DNA of 64,000 bases from Lomentospora prolificans (GCA_029532625.1 JARFXM010000010.1:2469796-2533795); one strand, 5' to 3'; positions 36,601 through 47,958 are shown, counted from the first letter of the stretch. The notes: generated by a model not told the origin, from the letters alone. Numbers and translations: made by a program.

Positions 36601-37110
36601 GCAAGCAATTATCTAATTAGATAAAATAAAGGAACTCTATAAGTAACTAATAGAAGAACTAGAGTTTATAAAATAAAGGATAAAGTACTATATAGATAAG
36701 AAAAAGATTAAGGGACTAACCTTTAAGGAGGGAAGTAAGGTTTAGTTACTATAAAAGAAACTAGGAACTAGGGAACCCTAGATTAAAACTATATAACTAA
36801 GTAATAAGCTAGATTATAAGAAACTAGGACTATTCCTAGTTAAATAAAAAGTTTTAGAAGTTAACTATAAACTAGAACTACTAGAAGGAATAAAGAGATA
36901 CCTAATTTTCTATATAGTACTACTTGAACTAGTATATAATAATATACCTATAGAAGAATCTATAATAGTTGAACTTAAAGAAGATATTTAGGATACTGAG
37001 AAAATTCTTAACTTAATAAATAATAATAGGAAGGTTAAATACTTAGTTAAATAGAAAAATTTTGAATATATTGAAAATACTTAGGAGCCTATTGAATATT
37101 TAATAAAGAG
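33700..37110 (+). pseudogene. Decayed pol region (PR, RT, RNase H, IN, chromodomain)
   Basis: The conserved motifs listed for the nested element lie in one broad plus-strand frame order, but each is interrupted by TAG or TAA replacing CAG, CAA or TGG. The reading order PR-RT-RH-IN-CHD is that of Ty3/Gypsy and not Ty1/Copia, where integrase precedes RT. It cannot be translated beyond short runs. Confidence 0.85.
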
Positions 37111-37862
37111 CTAGTAACTTCTTACTATATTCTACTAGAAGAACCTAGGTTAACTAAAGAATTTAAGTTTATAAAACTATCCCCTAAACCTAAGGAGGAC
37201 TAATTAATAGGATTAGAAACCCTAAAAGAATAAAGGTCTTCTACTATATAAGACTCCTAGATAGAGAGATAAGTGCTATCCTCCTTATCTAGACCCTAGA
37301 TCCCTCTCTTAAATATTTCTAAACTCTTTACTTTAATACTCTTCTTTAGCTAGTAGATATATACTAGGTAGTTTACTACTATAGATAATTATATCTAGAG
37401 GATAAATAATACCTCCTCTACCTTTACCTCCTCTTTTTCTAGTTTTCTCTACTCTTATAGAAGATAAGTAACTAGGGGGGTAGTTAGTAACTAAAATAAG
37501 GATCTAAGAAGGATAGGAGACTTATAAGTAGAAGCTATAAAAACCCTATTATATAACCTACCCTACTATATATACTCTATATACTAAGAGGACCTTTTAC
37601 TTATTATATATGCCTTATTATTTTTAAAATAGTATGTATATAGTATCTTAGTCTTAGTACCTAATGACTTAATTATATTAGCTAAGATTAAATAGTTGTA
37701 GGAAGCTTTAGAATAGGATCTATAAGTGTGGTTAGGTATAGTAGTGATTATGATAGAAATATTTTAGTAGGATAGGGAGGAACTTATGAAAATAAGGAAC
37801 TAATAGGTAGAAGGTTTACTTATAGGTCTTTAGGGATAAAGACTAAAAGAGGGGAGGTATTA

Positions 37863-38255
37863 TATTATAGCTATACTTAGCTAAGAGAGGAGGTTAGGTA
37901 GTTAAGACTAGTAGAAAAGGATAAACTATAGAAGTATACCAGGATCATAGGAAATAATAGATTACCTATACTTATAGTGATCCGCAAGTGACCTGGATCG
38001 TACAGGGTCATGGTGAGCCAGAGTGATCTGGGAGAGCCTATAAGGGAAACACCTATATAAACTACAAGTTCTACCATATATCTAGTTTATCTTTCAAGGC
38101 TCTCTAGTAGTTAATTCAAGTTACTCTGTAAACTATACTTGAATATGTATTATGAACCCTTATTATTACTATCTGATTGCCTTACTTATCTACTAATAGG
38201 CCTGACTATTCTAACCTTAAGGTAACTAACCCTATTAAGAAGTGTTGGAATGTCA
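37863..38255 (+). repeat. Right LTR of the nested element
   Basis: 393 bases, same length as the left copy. Its first ~110 bases are strongly C-to-T and G-to-A mutated (TGTCACGG has become TATTATAG); the second half, near the outer edge, is nearly intact. Confidence 0.9.
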
Positions 38256-39900
38256 TAAGTATCCTCTTGATATAAATAGCTACCTACCCTTAGCTACTCT
38301 ATATCTTAAAGTATAGTCTACTTAGGGGCCCTATAATATCTCTATTATAATTGACTACTAGTTTTTAGACTAGGATAATATTACTATCTTAGTCTAGGGT
38401 AGTAAGGGCTACTATAGCTAACTTTACTAGGTTCTAGGTTATAACCTTAATTATATATAATCTATAGGGCTAGGGATAGGCTAAGTTCTATAATTCTAAC
38501 CCTCTTAGGTCTATTTAGTATTCTACTAGCCCTCTCTTTTATAAGGGTAGTTAGTTTATCTTAAGCTAGGGGGGTTATTACCCCTCTATTCTAGTTTAAT
38601 ACTTCTATAGGCTATCTTACCTAGTTATCTCTTATAAGGTCCTTACTAAAGATATATTTCTTACTATAGGTAGGATATTTATTATTATAGTTAAGGTACT
38701 TTCTCTCTTCCTAGCCTATATTATAGTCTTTAGAGGGGTATCTACCTCTATAATAGGGGTATCTCTATTACTATCTATATCTATATACTATATAACCTTA
38801 TACTTAGTAGTTATAATATAGTGGTTTATAGCTATCCTCCTTCTAGTCTATTATAAAGTAGTATTTATAGTCTAGGATAATCCCCTTATACTTAAGTATA
38901 TTTACCTCTTTAAGTAAGGCTATAGTAATCCTTATACTACCTATTAGAGGGGCTTTTTCTATAGAGTAGAGGGGCTTAATATTAAAGATAGTAATATTAC
39001 TACTAGTAGCTAATTTTACTACTGTTTATAGAGCCTATCTATCCTATAGGAGCTTTATAGGGATATTTCTAGCTACTACTTTAGGGCTAGAGGCTAAGAG
39101 GGGTAATATAGAATCTCTATTAAGTCCTATTACTAGCTATACCTACCTATCCAACTTCCTAAACTATCCTAGCTAGTCTGACTTATTAAATATAATAACT
39201 ATATCCCTACTTAGGAGCTAGTAGGCTCCCTTTACTGGCGCTCGCCTGTCTATACCTTATATAGCCTTATTTACCCTCTGGATTAGACTAGCAGTAGTGA
39301 TATTTATTAGGTTTTCCTATATCTTGAAAATCACTTTAGTATTTCTATAATCTTTCTAGGGTAGGGGGTAGTTACTATAGGAATATATTAGTATAGTCTA
39401 GGTACTCTTGTTATTATTATTATCGACTACCTTAGTCTATATATAGCCTGCTACTGTAGTGTAGGATACTAGAGTAGTCCTCTACTAGGCGATTATGCTA
39501 GTGAGGAGGTATCACTTGATGAGGTAGACTACTGAATTAGCTAGTAGGTGGTTCCTAATTATATCTATAGCCTGTTCAAAGTTATTAATCAGTTGTATTG
39601 GGATCCCCACTTTCTATGCGGTGGTATGGCTCAGTCGTGTCAGTCTGGGGGCGTTTGAGATGGGGGCAGAGGCAGAGGGTGCAGTCCTAGGTGGAGGGTC
39701 TGGCCCATATGCCAGCCTTGCCTCATGCGGCGCCGCCGGGTCTAAGTCCATTATGTCTTATCTCTTGGCTGTGGGTGGTTAGATGGGGGGATATAGATTG
39801 GGTGTTGAATAGGGTTTTTGCGCGTATATTAAAGTTGTTGCGTCCGGGTCAGTTGCGTGCGCCGATGAACTCCCTCTCTTGCGTATATTAAAGTTGTTGT
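38256..39900 (-). pseudogene. 5' portion of the LINE, RIP-mutated
   Basis: Continuation of the LINE on the far side of the nested element. Mostly AT-rich with no long frame; composition becomes normal from about 39590. Probably the endonuclease-side part of ORF2 (inference from position). Confidence 0.5.
39822..39899. repeat. 19-base direct repeat at the LINE 5' end
   Basis: GCGTATATTAAAGTTGTTG occurs at 39822-39840 and again at 39881-39899, 59 bases apart, ending one base before the LINE boundary. It may be a repeated 5' UTR unit. Confidence 0.7.
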
Positions 39901-39917
39901 ACTTTTAAAAGGTTGAG
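39901..39917. repeat. Right copy of the 17-base LINE target-site duplication
   Basis: Identical to 28855-28871. Sequence resumes normal composition beyond it. Confidence 0.85.
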
Positions 39918-40168
39918 AGGGTTGCATACATTGCTGAGTGTTATTGGAATGAATTCCAATATGTGAAGTAGCCTTGGGTAGGTTTCTTTAGACTTGGATA
40001 ATTTGTGAGAACGCCTAATGTATCCGTGTCACTGCGTACTTGTGGACCAACGCTGCGTTTGGTTCCTTGAAGCTGTCCATTGTTCAGAGGAAAGCCAGGT
40101 CCAAAAAGCAACATCAGAGTTAGGAGCGAAGAGCAGGAAGCTCTCAGACAAGACGTCAGTCTTAGATA
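39918..40168. other. Spacer before the BBE pseudogene
   Basis: No gene supported. Confidence 0.45.
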
Positions 40169-41241
40169 TCAAGACCGACACAGCCTCCCGTTAACTTCTT
40201 TCCAGCGTTCATTTCCAACAGACAGGGGGCACCAGAAGATATCGTCCGGATCGGTGGCACGCTTGATTTCAAGAAGTCGCCCATCGTTTCCCCCCCAAAA
40301 GGCCCACTGCCAGTCCGGTTCGTGAGGGTTGGCCTGAACCCCTCTCACGGCCCAGAAGAGATCCGTGTTTTGACACTCGTTCAGAGTTATCACTTCCCCG
40401 TCAGCAGCTATCATCTCTACTTCAAGAACGTTGTCCGCGCCGAGGCTACGCCGCGAAGAGAGAGGAGAATGGCCGCCGCCGGTCACGTATCCTGCGACAC
40501 CAACAGTTCGAGACATCCCACCTACAATGGTCCGGTTAAATCGGTCCAAATAGGAGAAGAGTTCGCCGAACATGGCACCAGGGCCAACAGTAATAGCACC
40601 ACCATCGACTTCCACGCTGCGCGCCTTTGGCCTGAAGTAGTCCGCGTGGATTTCCATATTTTGCATGTAATGGGTCCATATTGAAAGCGAGTTTGGGGAG
40701 GTTGATCGACCGAGGTAATCGTGACCCGTGTTCTTGATGTTCAAACGGATACTGTGTTTCCGTGCTGGGCAGGAAATTGTCGTTAGTCGATGAAGGGCAG
40801 CACACGCCAGAGTCTCATGCCTACCAAATCGCACTCCAGCTTGGACATGCTCTGGGCTGGTAGCATTAATCACGTCGATAGGGTATCCCTTTCCGCTGCA
40901 TGGCAATTCCGGATCAGGGAGACAGGTGTCGTTGGCGAACTGATTCCAGATCGGGGACACCGGGTTGGATACGTGAAATTCGTACAGACTCCAATCCATA
41001 GTAAGATTCCTACACAGGTCGGGGTCAAAGGTTGGCTGGTCGTGGTGACAGACGGCGGCCGGTGGGGAAGGCCGAAGCAGCCTTCCTCGAGCTCCCGGTC
41101 CAAAGTATCCCAATCGTGCTGTTTGGGCCAGCCATGGGCAGGCGTCGCCTTGCACTCTCTAGGGTGGCCTGGCTGGGCACTAACTACTCCAGTAAGAAGT
41201 AAGCTGCAGAGCCAGAGACAAGGGTTCTGTACGAAATGCAT
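40169..41241 (-). pseudogene. FAD-linked (BBE-like) oxidoreductase pseudogene with frameshift and internal deletion
   Basis: Minus strand. The ATG at 41241 begins MHFVQNPCLWLCSLLLTGVV, a signal peptide, then HDWDTLDRELEEG. A one-base frame jump near 41085 is needed to reach RLLRPSPPAAVCHH. Then follow WNQFANDTCLPDP, an intron of about 60 bases, RLNIKNTGHDYLGRS (FAD-binding motif with the linking His), EVDGGAITVGPGAMFGELF, VGGMSRTVGVAGYVTGGGHS and NTDLFWAVRG. Directly after this the frame reads EPDWQWAFWGGNDGRLLEIK and ATDPDDIFWCPLSVGNERW, the very C-terminus of the family. About 200 central residues, the substrate-binding part, are absent. Known family role: secreted flavin oxidases of alkaloids, sugars or fungal secondary metabolites. 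This copy should be dead, from two independent lesions. Confidence 0.85.
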
Positions 41242-42118
41242 GACGAGTAAAACGTTGAGGAAAGAATGATGTATGATAGACCAAGGGCACGGATATTAAT
41301 ATCACTGGTTTCCCACGCAAATCTGCCTTACACACCAACTAGGGGCAATCTGGGGCAGGATTTATATAGATATTTTCCCCCTGTCCTCTCGGCAGGAATA
41401 CATCCCATGCTTATCCCAAATCTCGCTGATGCGAAGAACGGCAAGGAGTTCAACATAATTTATTGACCAAGTTTTTCAGATATCCTTCGTCGTGTATGCT
41501 CGTAGCTTTGGTGTGAATACGTGTGGCGGCTGGCGTGGAGGGTATAGGGGCTATATTATTGGTTAGTAGAAAGATTCCGCGTGCGAATGCGAGACAGGCA
41601 GGAACAAGCCACTTGCCTTCTCTAGTCGTCAGCTCCTAGGGTTCAACAGGGTATTATCCTGTCATCAAAAAGGACATTGGTGGACTTCGGACACTTAATA
41701 AGTGTTGAGGCGCTTCCTGTCTATGTAATCATCCGCGTGTCCAATGCTACTTCGTCTGATCAAGCTGCCGCAAACAACCATTCGATGGCCTATCTGTACC
41801 GAGTCTCCTTCGACCTGATATTCGGCCTTCGCCATTGGTATTAGATTGAACTAGGGAGACACTGGTTTTCGGACTCCGCCACGATCACCAAAGATACGGA
41901 GATCGCCTGCCCCGAACGTGTCTGCCATCTAGATTTAGCCATCACAACACCTGTGGTTAGATTTCCCACATTTCAATCGCAACTGATCACACTATTACTG
42001 TTTCTAAACTGTCAGCCCGTACTCGGGCCCAAAGGCACCCATAGATCAAGGCCAACCCCTATCTCAGTTTCTCTGGTACCGGAGGTCATCTCTCTGTCAA
42101 GACATATCCCAATGCCCA
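41242..42118. other. Intergenic, nothing recognised
   Basis: No gene supported; short frames only. Confidence 0.5.
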
Positions 42119-44098
42119 TTAAACTGACTGTCCTTCGCTCTCTCCAATGGCAGTCTTTTCGGTTCGGATAGCGTCGTCATCAAGTTCGTCCGTCAAACCG
42201 ACTTCGAGCCTGGCTTGTCGAAGCATGGCGGCGTCCTCTTCCCCGGTATGGCTCCCAAACACGCGATCCATTTCTTCCAAGGTCGCACCCTTAGTTTCCG
42301 GGAGGCAGAACCATACCCATGCAATACCACCAGCCAAGAATGCCGCAAACCAAATGTACGTTCCAAATCCCCATGCCTCAAACATGGCTGGGACGTAGAA
42401 GGCGACCGCAAAGTTGTTCAGCTGCCGACTAGTTAGACCTTTGCTCTTACCAAACTAGCGAGCCATCTATATGACTTACCCAGTTACTTGAAGCACCAAT
42501 CGACGCACCCTTAGATCTAATAGACAAGGGAAACACTTCAGACACAAGTACCCACGACACAGGCCCCCATGTTGCCCCGAACGCACCAACGTAGATCCAG
42601 ACGAATACCACGGCCACCCAGCCGGCCGCTACGTGATCAGCCCACTTATCATGGAATTTAGCATCGATAATGCCTGGAATCACCATGGAGATCCACATAA
42701 CAATCGAGCCTACAATCAGCATCGGCTTGCGTCCAACCTTGTCAATCAGCGGCATGGCGGGCAGTGTTGAGACGAAGAATATGCAGCCCGTCACTCCACT
42801 CGCCAGCAATGCAAGTGTACCTCCCGTAAGACCCAGGCTCTCGAATACATCCGAGGAGTAATAAATGATGGCATCAATGCCGCTTCATACCCAGTATAAG
42901 TGTTAGCACGCTGTATCGGATGCTGGTCAGGGGCGCATTAGAGGGTTTTCACATCTCACCTCCATTGCTGAAAGAACATGACGAGCCACGCTGTCGCCAC
43001 GCGCTTAAAGTTATCCCAGTTCCGTAGAATCGACCAGTATTGCGCCATTTCCCTTGTAAACACGCTCGTCTTCTCTTTTTCGGCCAGGCTTGGGAACTGC
43101 TTTTGGAATGCGCGTTGCTCAAAGAGACACTCGGCCTTGATCTCTTTGTACTCTACCTTGACGAGGTCATTATCTTCTGGAAGCTTACGAAGATAAGCTA
43201 GCGTCTTGAGCGCCTCTTCATCGCGACCCTGTTTGATGAGCCACCTAGGTGAGAATGGTAGCCACCAAATGCCCAAGGCAAGAACGGCGGCAGGAATGCC
43301 CTGGATGTAAGAGGGGAGGCGCCAAGCAAGATCGGACTGGCTGTCGCCGGTTCCGCCAATGTAGTTGCTACCGTACCCGACCCAGAAGGAGAGCATAATG
43401 CCGAAAATGGTGCAAAGTTGGTAGAAGGACACAATAAAGCCTCGCAATTCTGGAGAGGAGAGTTCGGCGTTATAAAGGGGCCTACGAAGATGCATCTCCC
43501 ATGTTAGATAATTTCGAGCCCCATTTTCATCGTTCAATGGTACCGAGAGGATGGACTATACCCGACACCGCTGAAAGTTCCAACTCCGACACCGGTGAAA
43601 AAGCGTCCGGCGTAGAGCATTTCGGGCTTATGATAACTAGCACCCGTGTACAAGTAGCTGCCGAGCACAACCCAAAGACACGCAGACAGCATGGTATATT
43701 TACGCGAGAACACCTCGCCAAATATGCCTGCCGTCAGTGAGCCAAGGATACCTCCCAGTTGGAGGATCGATGTAAGCCACCCCTTCGCGCTAGAGGACTC
43801 CACGACTGTTGGAAAGTTATCTCCGAAGCGGGTCATGACAAAGGATTGGCCCAGAACGCCCTGTTGGTAGCCATATTCGAAGCCGCCAAACCTACGGGAG
43901 TGCGCGTATGTTAGTATTAGCCGACTGGGCTAGGAGTATCGTGCGCAAAAGGGCTGCACTTTCCCCCCCGGTGACGATCACTTACGATGCAAATAAGGCA
44001 ATTACCATAATTTTGGGGTTGTTCCACAATGCCTTCCATCGATTTTTGTAGGCCAGCTCAGCCCGCTGTTGAGCGGCGGTCTTCTGGTGACTACCCAT
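42119..44098 (-). CDS. MFS sugar transporter
   Basis: Five exons, 44098-43986, 43891-43562, 43481-42960, 42882-42480 and 42421-42119, total 1671 bases, 556 aa, all phases consistent. Motifs in order: KNPKIM-type start (WKALWNNPKIMVIALFAS), FGGFEYGYQQGVLGQ (TM1), RFFTGVGVGTFSGVGPLYNA, SSPELRGFIVSFYQL, PFSPRWLIKQGRDEEAL (central loop), FFQQWSGIDAIIYYSSDVF (TM7), DKVGRKPMLIVGS and FCLPETKGATLEEMDRVFGS near the end. Known family: proton-coupled uptake of hexoses, pentoses or quinate-like compounds at the plasma membrane; the substrate cannot be assigned. No lesion found. It is the intact counterpart to the broken transporter at 7132, though the two differ enough not to be a recent duplication. 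Confidence 0.93.
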
Positions 44099-44415
44099 AG
44101 TACTAATAGTTCCTGCAGCACGCAACAGTATAGAATCTTGGGCACGGCAAGAGTCTGGGAAGCCAGTACTAAAGATAATAACTCAGAAGGGGGAAAAGAA
44201 ATTATGGCGAAAACATGAGTCTGACGATCGTTCTTATGAAGCTTGTCGCGGGGCTAAAATTACCCAAATTGGACGTCATCTGAGGCGTCATGTTCCGTCC
44301 GGCCGTTGTCTGAAAAAACAAGGAGCATGCGTGAAGGAAAAGTCCGACTGATCGTAAGGTAGTGTTCCTTCCATGCTGCAGCAACGCCATTTCGGGTATG
44401 GATCTGCAGGTTCTG
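44099..44415. other. Promoter side of the sugar transporter
   Basis: No gene seen. Confidence 0.45.
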
Positions 44416-44667
44416 CTACCCTTTCACGATCTGAATAAGATGAAGATGTTCTAACATGGGGCCTCCTTCCCAAGCAGGCAATCTGAACCACCGAGACCTA
44501 AACTCCACAAACGGGTTAGCGGCTTCAACTACCCCAGTCGGCCCCTCGCTTGCACTAGTGCGGAGAACAGTCAACCCCGCATCGGTGTTATGGGTAGTGG
44601 CGGTTGAGGGTTTGTGGTTGTCGATAGCTACGAGTTCCGGCGCGATGAGCAGGCCGTCTGATTCATA
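44416..44667 (-). other. Unassigned ORF remnant
   Basis: A minus-strand frame of 83 codons opens directly after a stop and has no ATG near its start. It contains SDGLLIAPELVAIDNHKP, VVEAANPFVEFRSRWFRLP and MLEHLHLIQIVKG. The residue mix looks protein-like rather than random, and the C-terminal half resembles the end of a globular enzyme, but I do not recognise it. It may be the last exon of a lost gene. Confidence 0.25.
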
Positions 44668-47271
44668 CTAGCAAACGGACCTGACAAGGTCGGATTCAGA
44701 TCTTGTAGATTAGGGTTCATCAAAATGGAGTAATATAACTGATTTAGATGCAATCCAACCTAGAAACAAAGAAACATAAATGCACTGTACCGAGCCCTCA
44801 GGGGACGTTCACAGGCAGCAGCCCTGCAACTTTCTGGCCATCCCAATTCGAAGTCGAGATAGGTGGAGTCTAGAGTTATTTTCGCACCTGTCTTAACGTT
44901 GGCTAGCCTTGCTCGATATTCTACCTGACAGAGGCCCCACCCGTTGCTATACCTTAAAAGTTTAGGTCGCAAACGCTCAACTAAGCACTTCAGCGGCGTG
45001 AATTCCGTACATATCACACGAGCGCCTCCATAAAGGCTTCTACTCTTGATTTTGGCTGAACGTTCCCGTTACTACGCAAGTCGCGATATACAATTCTGCC
45101 AGTTTAAGAGCGTAAAGAGAACCGGTGATGAATTTCGCGGCACGCCCAAACGTCTTAAGCGTCCGAGACAGAAAACCCGTCCCGAGTGTGCGCTTCTACC
45201 AGAGGACGATTCCCATGTTCGTAAGAAAACAGACACCTGAGCTCTGCACTTGGGCTGGGCACATTACCCTTATCGGAATGGTTTTATTACGACTTCCTCA
45301 TCTGATGCTTCCGTGTGAGGATGAAACTAAAGAAGTCTCCCCACACTCATGGGTGGGAACGTAAGCCTAGAATAGCTCGTATTTGACAGCAACGCTACCC
45401 ATCAGTCATGCTTGATTTGGATCCCAAGAGAACAGTGGTATAATTGGGAAACGGAAATCCCTTCGCCTTCTTTCGTCTGTTTTCTTTGGTGCTTCTAAGC
45501 CCTTGTTGGTCTGTTTGCAGAGACGAGTAGAGAAATTCTCCTCGACAGCAAGTAATGCATGGGTAAAGGATTTAGTCATGCAGCCCAGACCAAATTCGCG
45601 AGCCTACAAAAGTGTGGGTTTAAACGATCTATGTCAGTGTCTATATGCTATGACTCGTTCGAGCTTACGTTAACTCCGAATGTTGAAGACAGAGTGCATC
45701 ATCACCGCTGAAGAGTGCGCGGCTGGGTTTCCCTGTGCGAGATGCCGACGTGAAATGCGCGACTGCGTCTTTACGCCAGCACTGGTTTCTGCATTGCAAA
45801 CACAATCGAAAAGGGCATTATAGAGTAAATCAGTCGACGAAGACTCAAGAGTACATTGGTCTTACTCGTTTCCGTGGCCTAGACAGAAACCCCGGCAGCA
45901 AGGCTGACGCGAGCTGCTCGGCGAATATTTTTTATATCTAATAGGAGCAGCTAGCATCTGGACTCGGTTGTAGGCAAATGGTGTCCAGTGGTAGAGTCTC
46001 AACCTTGGATCTTCACGCTTAATGCCAGATGTCAAAAGCGGAGAGGATTGGGCCTTATTCATGGTGGCTTGGGCGAAGCTTACCGCGATCCCGAGATTTA
46101 TATCCGACATCCTCTTCCCATCGGGAATGGTCACTAAGTATGCGCTCGAGTTTATATTACCTGGATACTATGAATCACTTTTGTTCACTGTTCTCTCAAT
46201 AGAGGTAGACCACATGAATGAGTCGCCTACGAATCGTCCTGGAGTTTTCTCTGGGCTAAATGGAAGCTTACATATCTCATTATTGGCATAGTCATGAAAA
46301 CAATCATACAAAGGGTATTCGCTTCCAAGTATTGAGGAGTAAAGCTCTTTGTGAAATCTCTAGGTGTGAAGGCTGTTGTTGAAAGATGGATAGTAGAACC
46401 TTAAACGACCCCAAGTGGACGAGCAGCTATTCAAAATAACTTACTTCTGGTGAGCTTAATACCGTGCCTGGCGAGTCGTGGTTTAGTGCTGCCTGGACAC
46501 CCTAATAGTGCCTGAGATGGAGGGTGAAGCGCTTTTGAGATTTGCACTGGTTCGAATTTTTTTCTGCATAGTTATCACTACTTATCCCCCTGCTGGCATA
46601 CTTCCACAACATCCGTCCTTCTCCTGAAGGCGTTGAGCCTGCCTCGGAGTCAGTCCGGCAAATCTCCAGTAGGCTCTAGGCCTCTTGGTCGCGCTATAAC
46701 TACTCCGAGGCGGGGAAGGCCCGATGATCTCCATCCCAGGCTACGATGTGCCGCTTGATTAGAATTGCATGTTGCGCGATTTCACGACACTTCTCGAGTT
46801 AATTTCAAGGCTTCCAGTGGCTTCACAATGGGTCGTTGGACTTCGTCTGGAATTTGGGAACATGAAATCTCGCGCTTCACGAAGGGAAGCCTAATTGATG
46901 GTATTCACAGTCACCGTCGTAGCAATGGCTAGGAATGGCATGAAATGACTGACTGCAGATTACAACATCGTTTTCAACGTTATGGCCGGCGCTAGCGTTT
47001 TTCTTCCTGGGGCAGGTAACACTACAGTTCCATGACCGAGCCACAAGCCACATAAGCCCGGACCGCTGACCGGCCGTGACTTTCCGTTGAATCGCCAACT
47101 GCCCCGGCTATCATCGGGCCGAAGGTTAATAACTATGGCACACAGGCGGAATGACTTTGGCGAGTCGGACTCGAGAGTAAAAAGGCAAGTCTACCTCGAC
47201 GTCTGGCTTGCATTTTTACCCCTTATTGTATGGTTCTCTGTAACTTATATTAAATTACTTGAATAGCCAGA
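44668..47271. other. Long gene-poor spacer
   Basis: 2.6 kb of ordinary composition with only short frames. A 90-codon plus frame at 46022 (EDWALFMVAWAKLTAIPRF) and a minus frame at 45862-46134 overlap each other and match nothing I know. No repeat or RNA gene seen. Confidence 0.45.
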
Positions 47272-47958
47272 ATGTCGACCCAACAAAAAGAACTCATCCT
47301 ATACACATACTTCCGGTCGTCGTGTTCGGCGCGGTTACGCATCGCTCTCCGAATCAAGGGGCTTCCTTACAAGAGCATTTACGTTAACCTCCTCAAGGGA
47401 GACCAGTTTACGAGCGACTATGCGGCGCGCAATCCATCATGCTCAGTGCCAAGCCTCGAAGACCCTAATAACGAACACCCTGGCGAGTGTCGATACATAA
47501 CGCAATCTGTTGCAGCGCTAGAGTATCTAGAGGAGAAGTATTCTGATCGACCGGCACTCTTGCCCCCTGCTTCGGACACTTACGGCCGGGCGATGGTACG
47601 ATCCTTGGTAAACATCATCGCATGCGATACGCAGCCTATCACAAACCTTCGAATTTTGAACCGCATCGAGAGCCTGGACGCCGACCGAGGAGATTGGGCG
47701 AAAGGTTTCTTGCTAGAAGGCCTTAGCGCATACGAAAAGTTGGCAAGCCGCACAGCCGGCAGGTTCTCAGTCGGCGATCAGTTTTCAATGGCCGATGTCT
47801 GTCTGGTTCCTGCAGTATGGGGTGCTCTGAGATTTGGTGTGGACTTGGATGCGCTGCCGATAGTCAAGAGAGTGTACGAGGAAGCGAGTCAACTGGACGC
47901 CGTCATTGAGGCACATTGGAAAAATCAGGAAGACACACCAATTAACTTAAGGGAGTAA
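47272..47958 (+). CDS. Zeta-class glutathione transferase / maleylacetoacetate isomerase
   Basis: Single exon, 228 aa. It starts MSTQQKELILYTYFRSSCSA, with SSCSARLRIALRIKGL close to the SSCSxRVRIAL signature of the zeta class; these serines and the cysteine bind glutathione. Then VNLLKGDQ, NPSCSVPSLE, ITQSVAALEYLEE (thioredoxin-fold end with the QS pair), ACDTQPITNLRI and FSVGDQFSMADVCLVPAVWG (C-terminal helical domain with the Asp N-cap). Length is normal for the family. Known role: glutathione-dependent conversion of maleylacetoacetate to fumarylacetoacetate in phenylalanine/tyrosine (homogentisate) breakdown, or maleylpyruvate isomerisation. It is about 360 bases from a broken HPPD, another enzyme of that pathway, on the opposite strand and convergent. 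It appears functional; the usual VPSL proline is present. Confidence 0.9.
   Translation: MSTQQKELILYTYFRSSCSARLRIALRIKGLPYKSIYVNLLKGDQFTSDYAARNPSCSVPSLEDPNNEHPGECRYITQSVAALEYLEEKYSDRPALLPPASDTYGRAMVRSLVNIIACDTQPITNLRILNRIESLDADRGDWAKGFLLEGLSAYEKLASRTAGRFSVGDQFSMADVCLVPAVWGALRFGVDLDALPIVKRVYEEASQLDAVIEAHWKNQEDTPINLRE

Larger units (their letters stand above)
31087..38255 (+). mobile_element. Chromodomain-bearing Ty3/Gypsy retrotransposon (chromovirus type), nested in the LINE
   Basis: Two 393-base LTRs (31087-31479 and 37863-38255). The plus strand between them carries, in order, all pol parts: protease ALIDSGV (about 33768-33790), reverse transcriptase with RIKEGDK (about 34704) and VAYLDNILIF (34859-34888, YLDD with Asp changed to Asn). 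Then come RNase H to integrase with NTDRGSVFASYF and AYHPKT (36283-36400), and a chromodomain KVKYLVK then KNFEYIENT (37030-37090). Trp and Gln positions have become stops throughout. A polypurine tract (AAAAGAGGGGAGG, about 37845-37857) precedes the right LTR. A zinc-knuckle-like CYNNNC (about 32707) hints at the gag end. Known of the class: the chromodomain steers integration to heterochromatin. No matching target-site duplication was seen. Confidence 0.9.
28872..39900 (-). mobile_element. LINE (Tad1-like) retrotransposon on the minus strand, interrupted by an LTR element
   Basis: The segment is bounded by an exact 17-base duplication and split at 31087-38255 by a nested LTR element, leaving about 3.86 kb of LINE. 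On the minus strand, 30438-30493 encodes VITIRYIDNTNLLAPTQ, a LINE reverse transcriptase YxDD box with Asp changed to Asn by RIP. At 30216-30260 it encodes FLGIWLDYKLRFNKHM, the downstream LGVWLD motif. Near 31000 it encodes LSHFKISRTVIIRK, a conserved segment before the catalytic box. Frames are riddled with stops. The minus-strand 3' end at 28872 finishes with AATAAA against the duplication. A run of 13 G lies at 28987-28999. The short length suggests a 5'-truncated copy. Tad1 membership is inferred from motif style. Confidence 0.82.

Noticed and set aside
31082..38260. Target-site duplication for the nested element
   Set aside because: ctacg and taagt differ; mutation could hide a duplication but nothing supports one.
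46022..46291. Ninety-codon plus-strand frame
   Set aside because: No recognisable motif, no splice context, and an equally good frame runs antisense to it.
46530..46580. Possible tRNA T-loop (ggttcgaat)
   Set aside because: No matching acceptor, D or anticodon arms around it.
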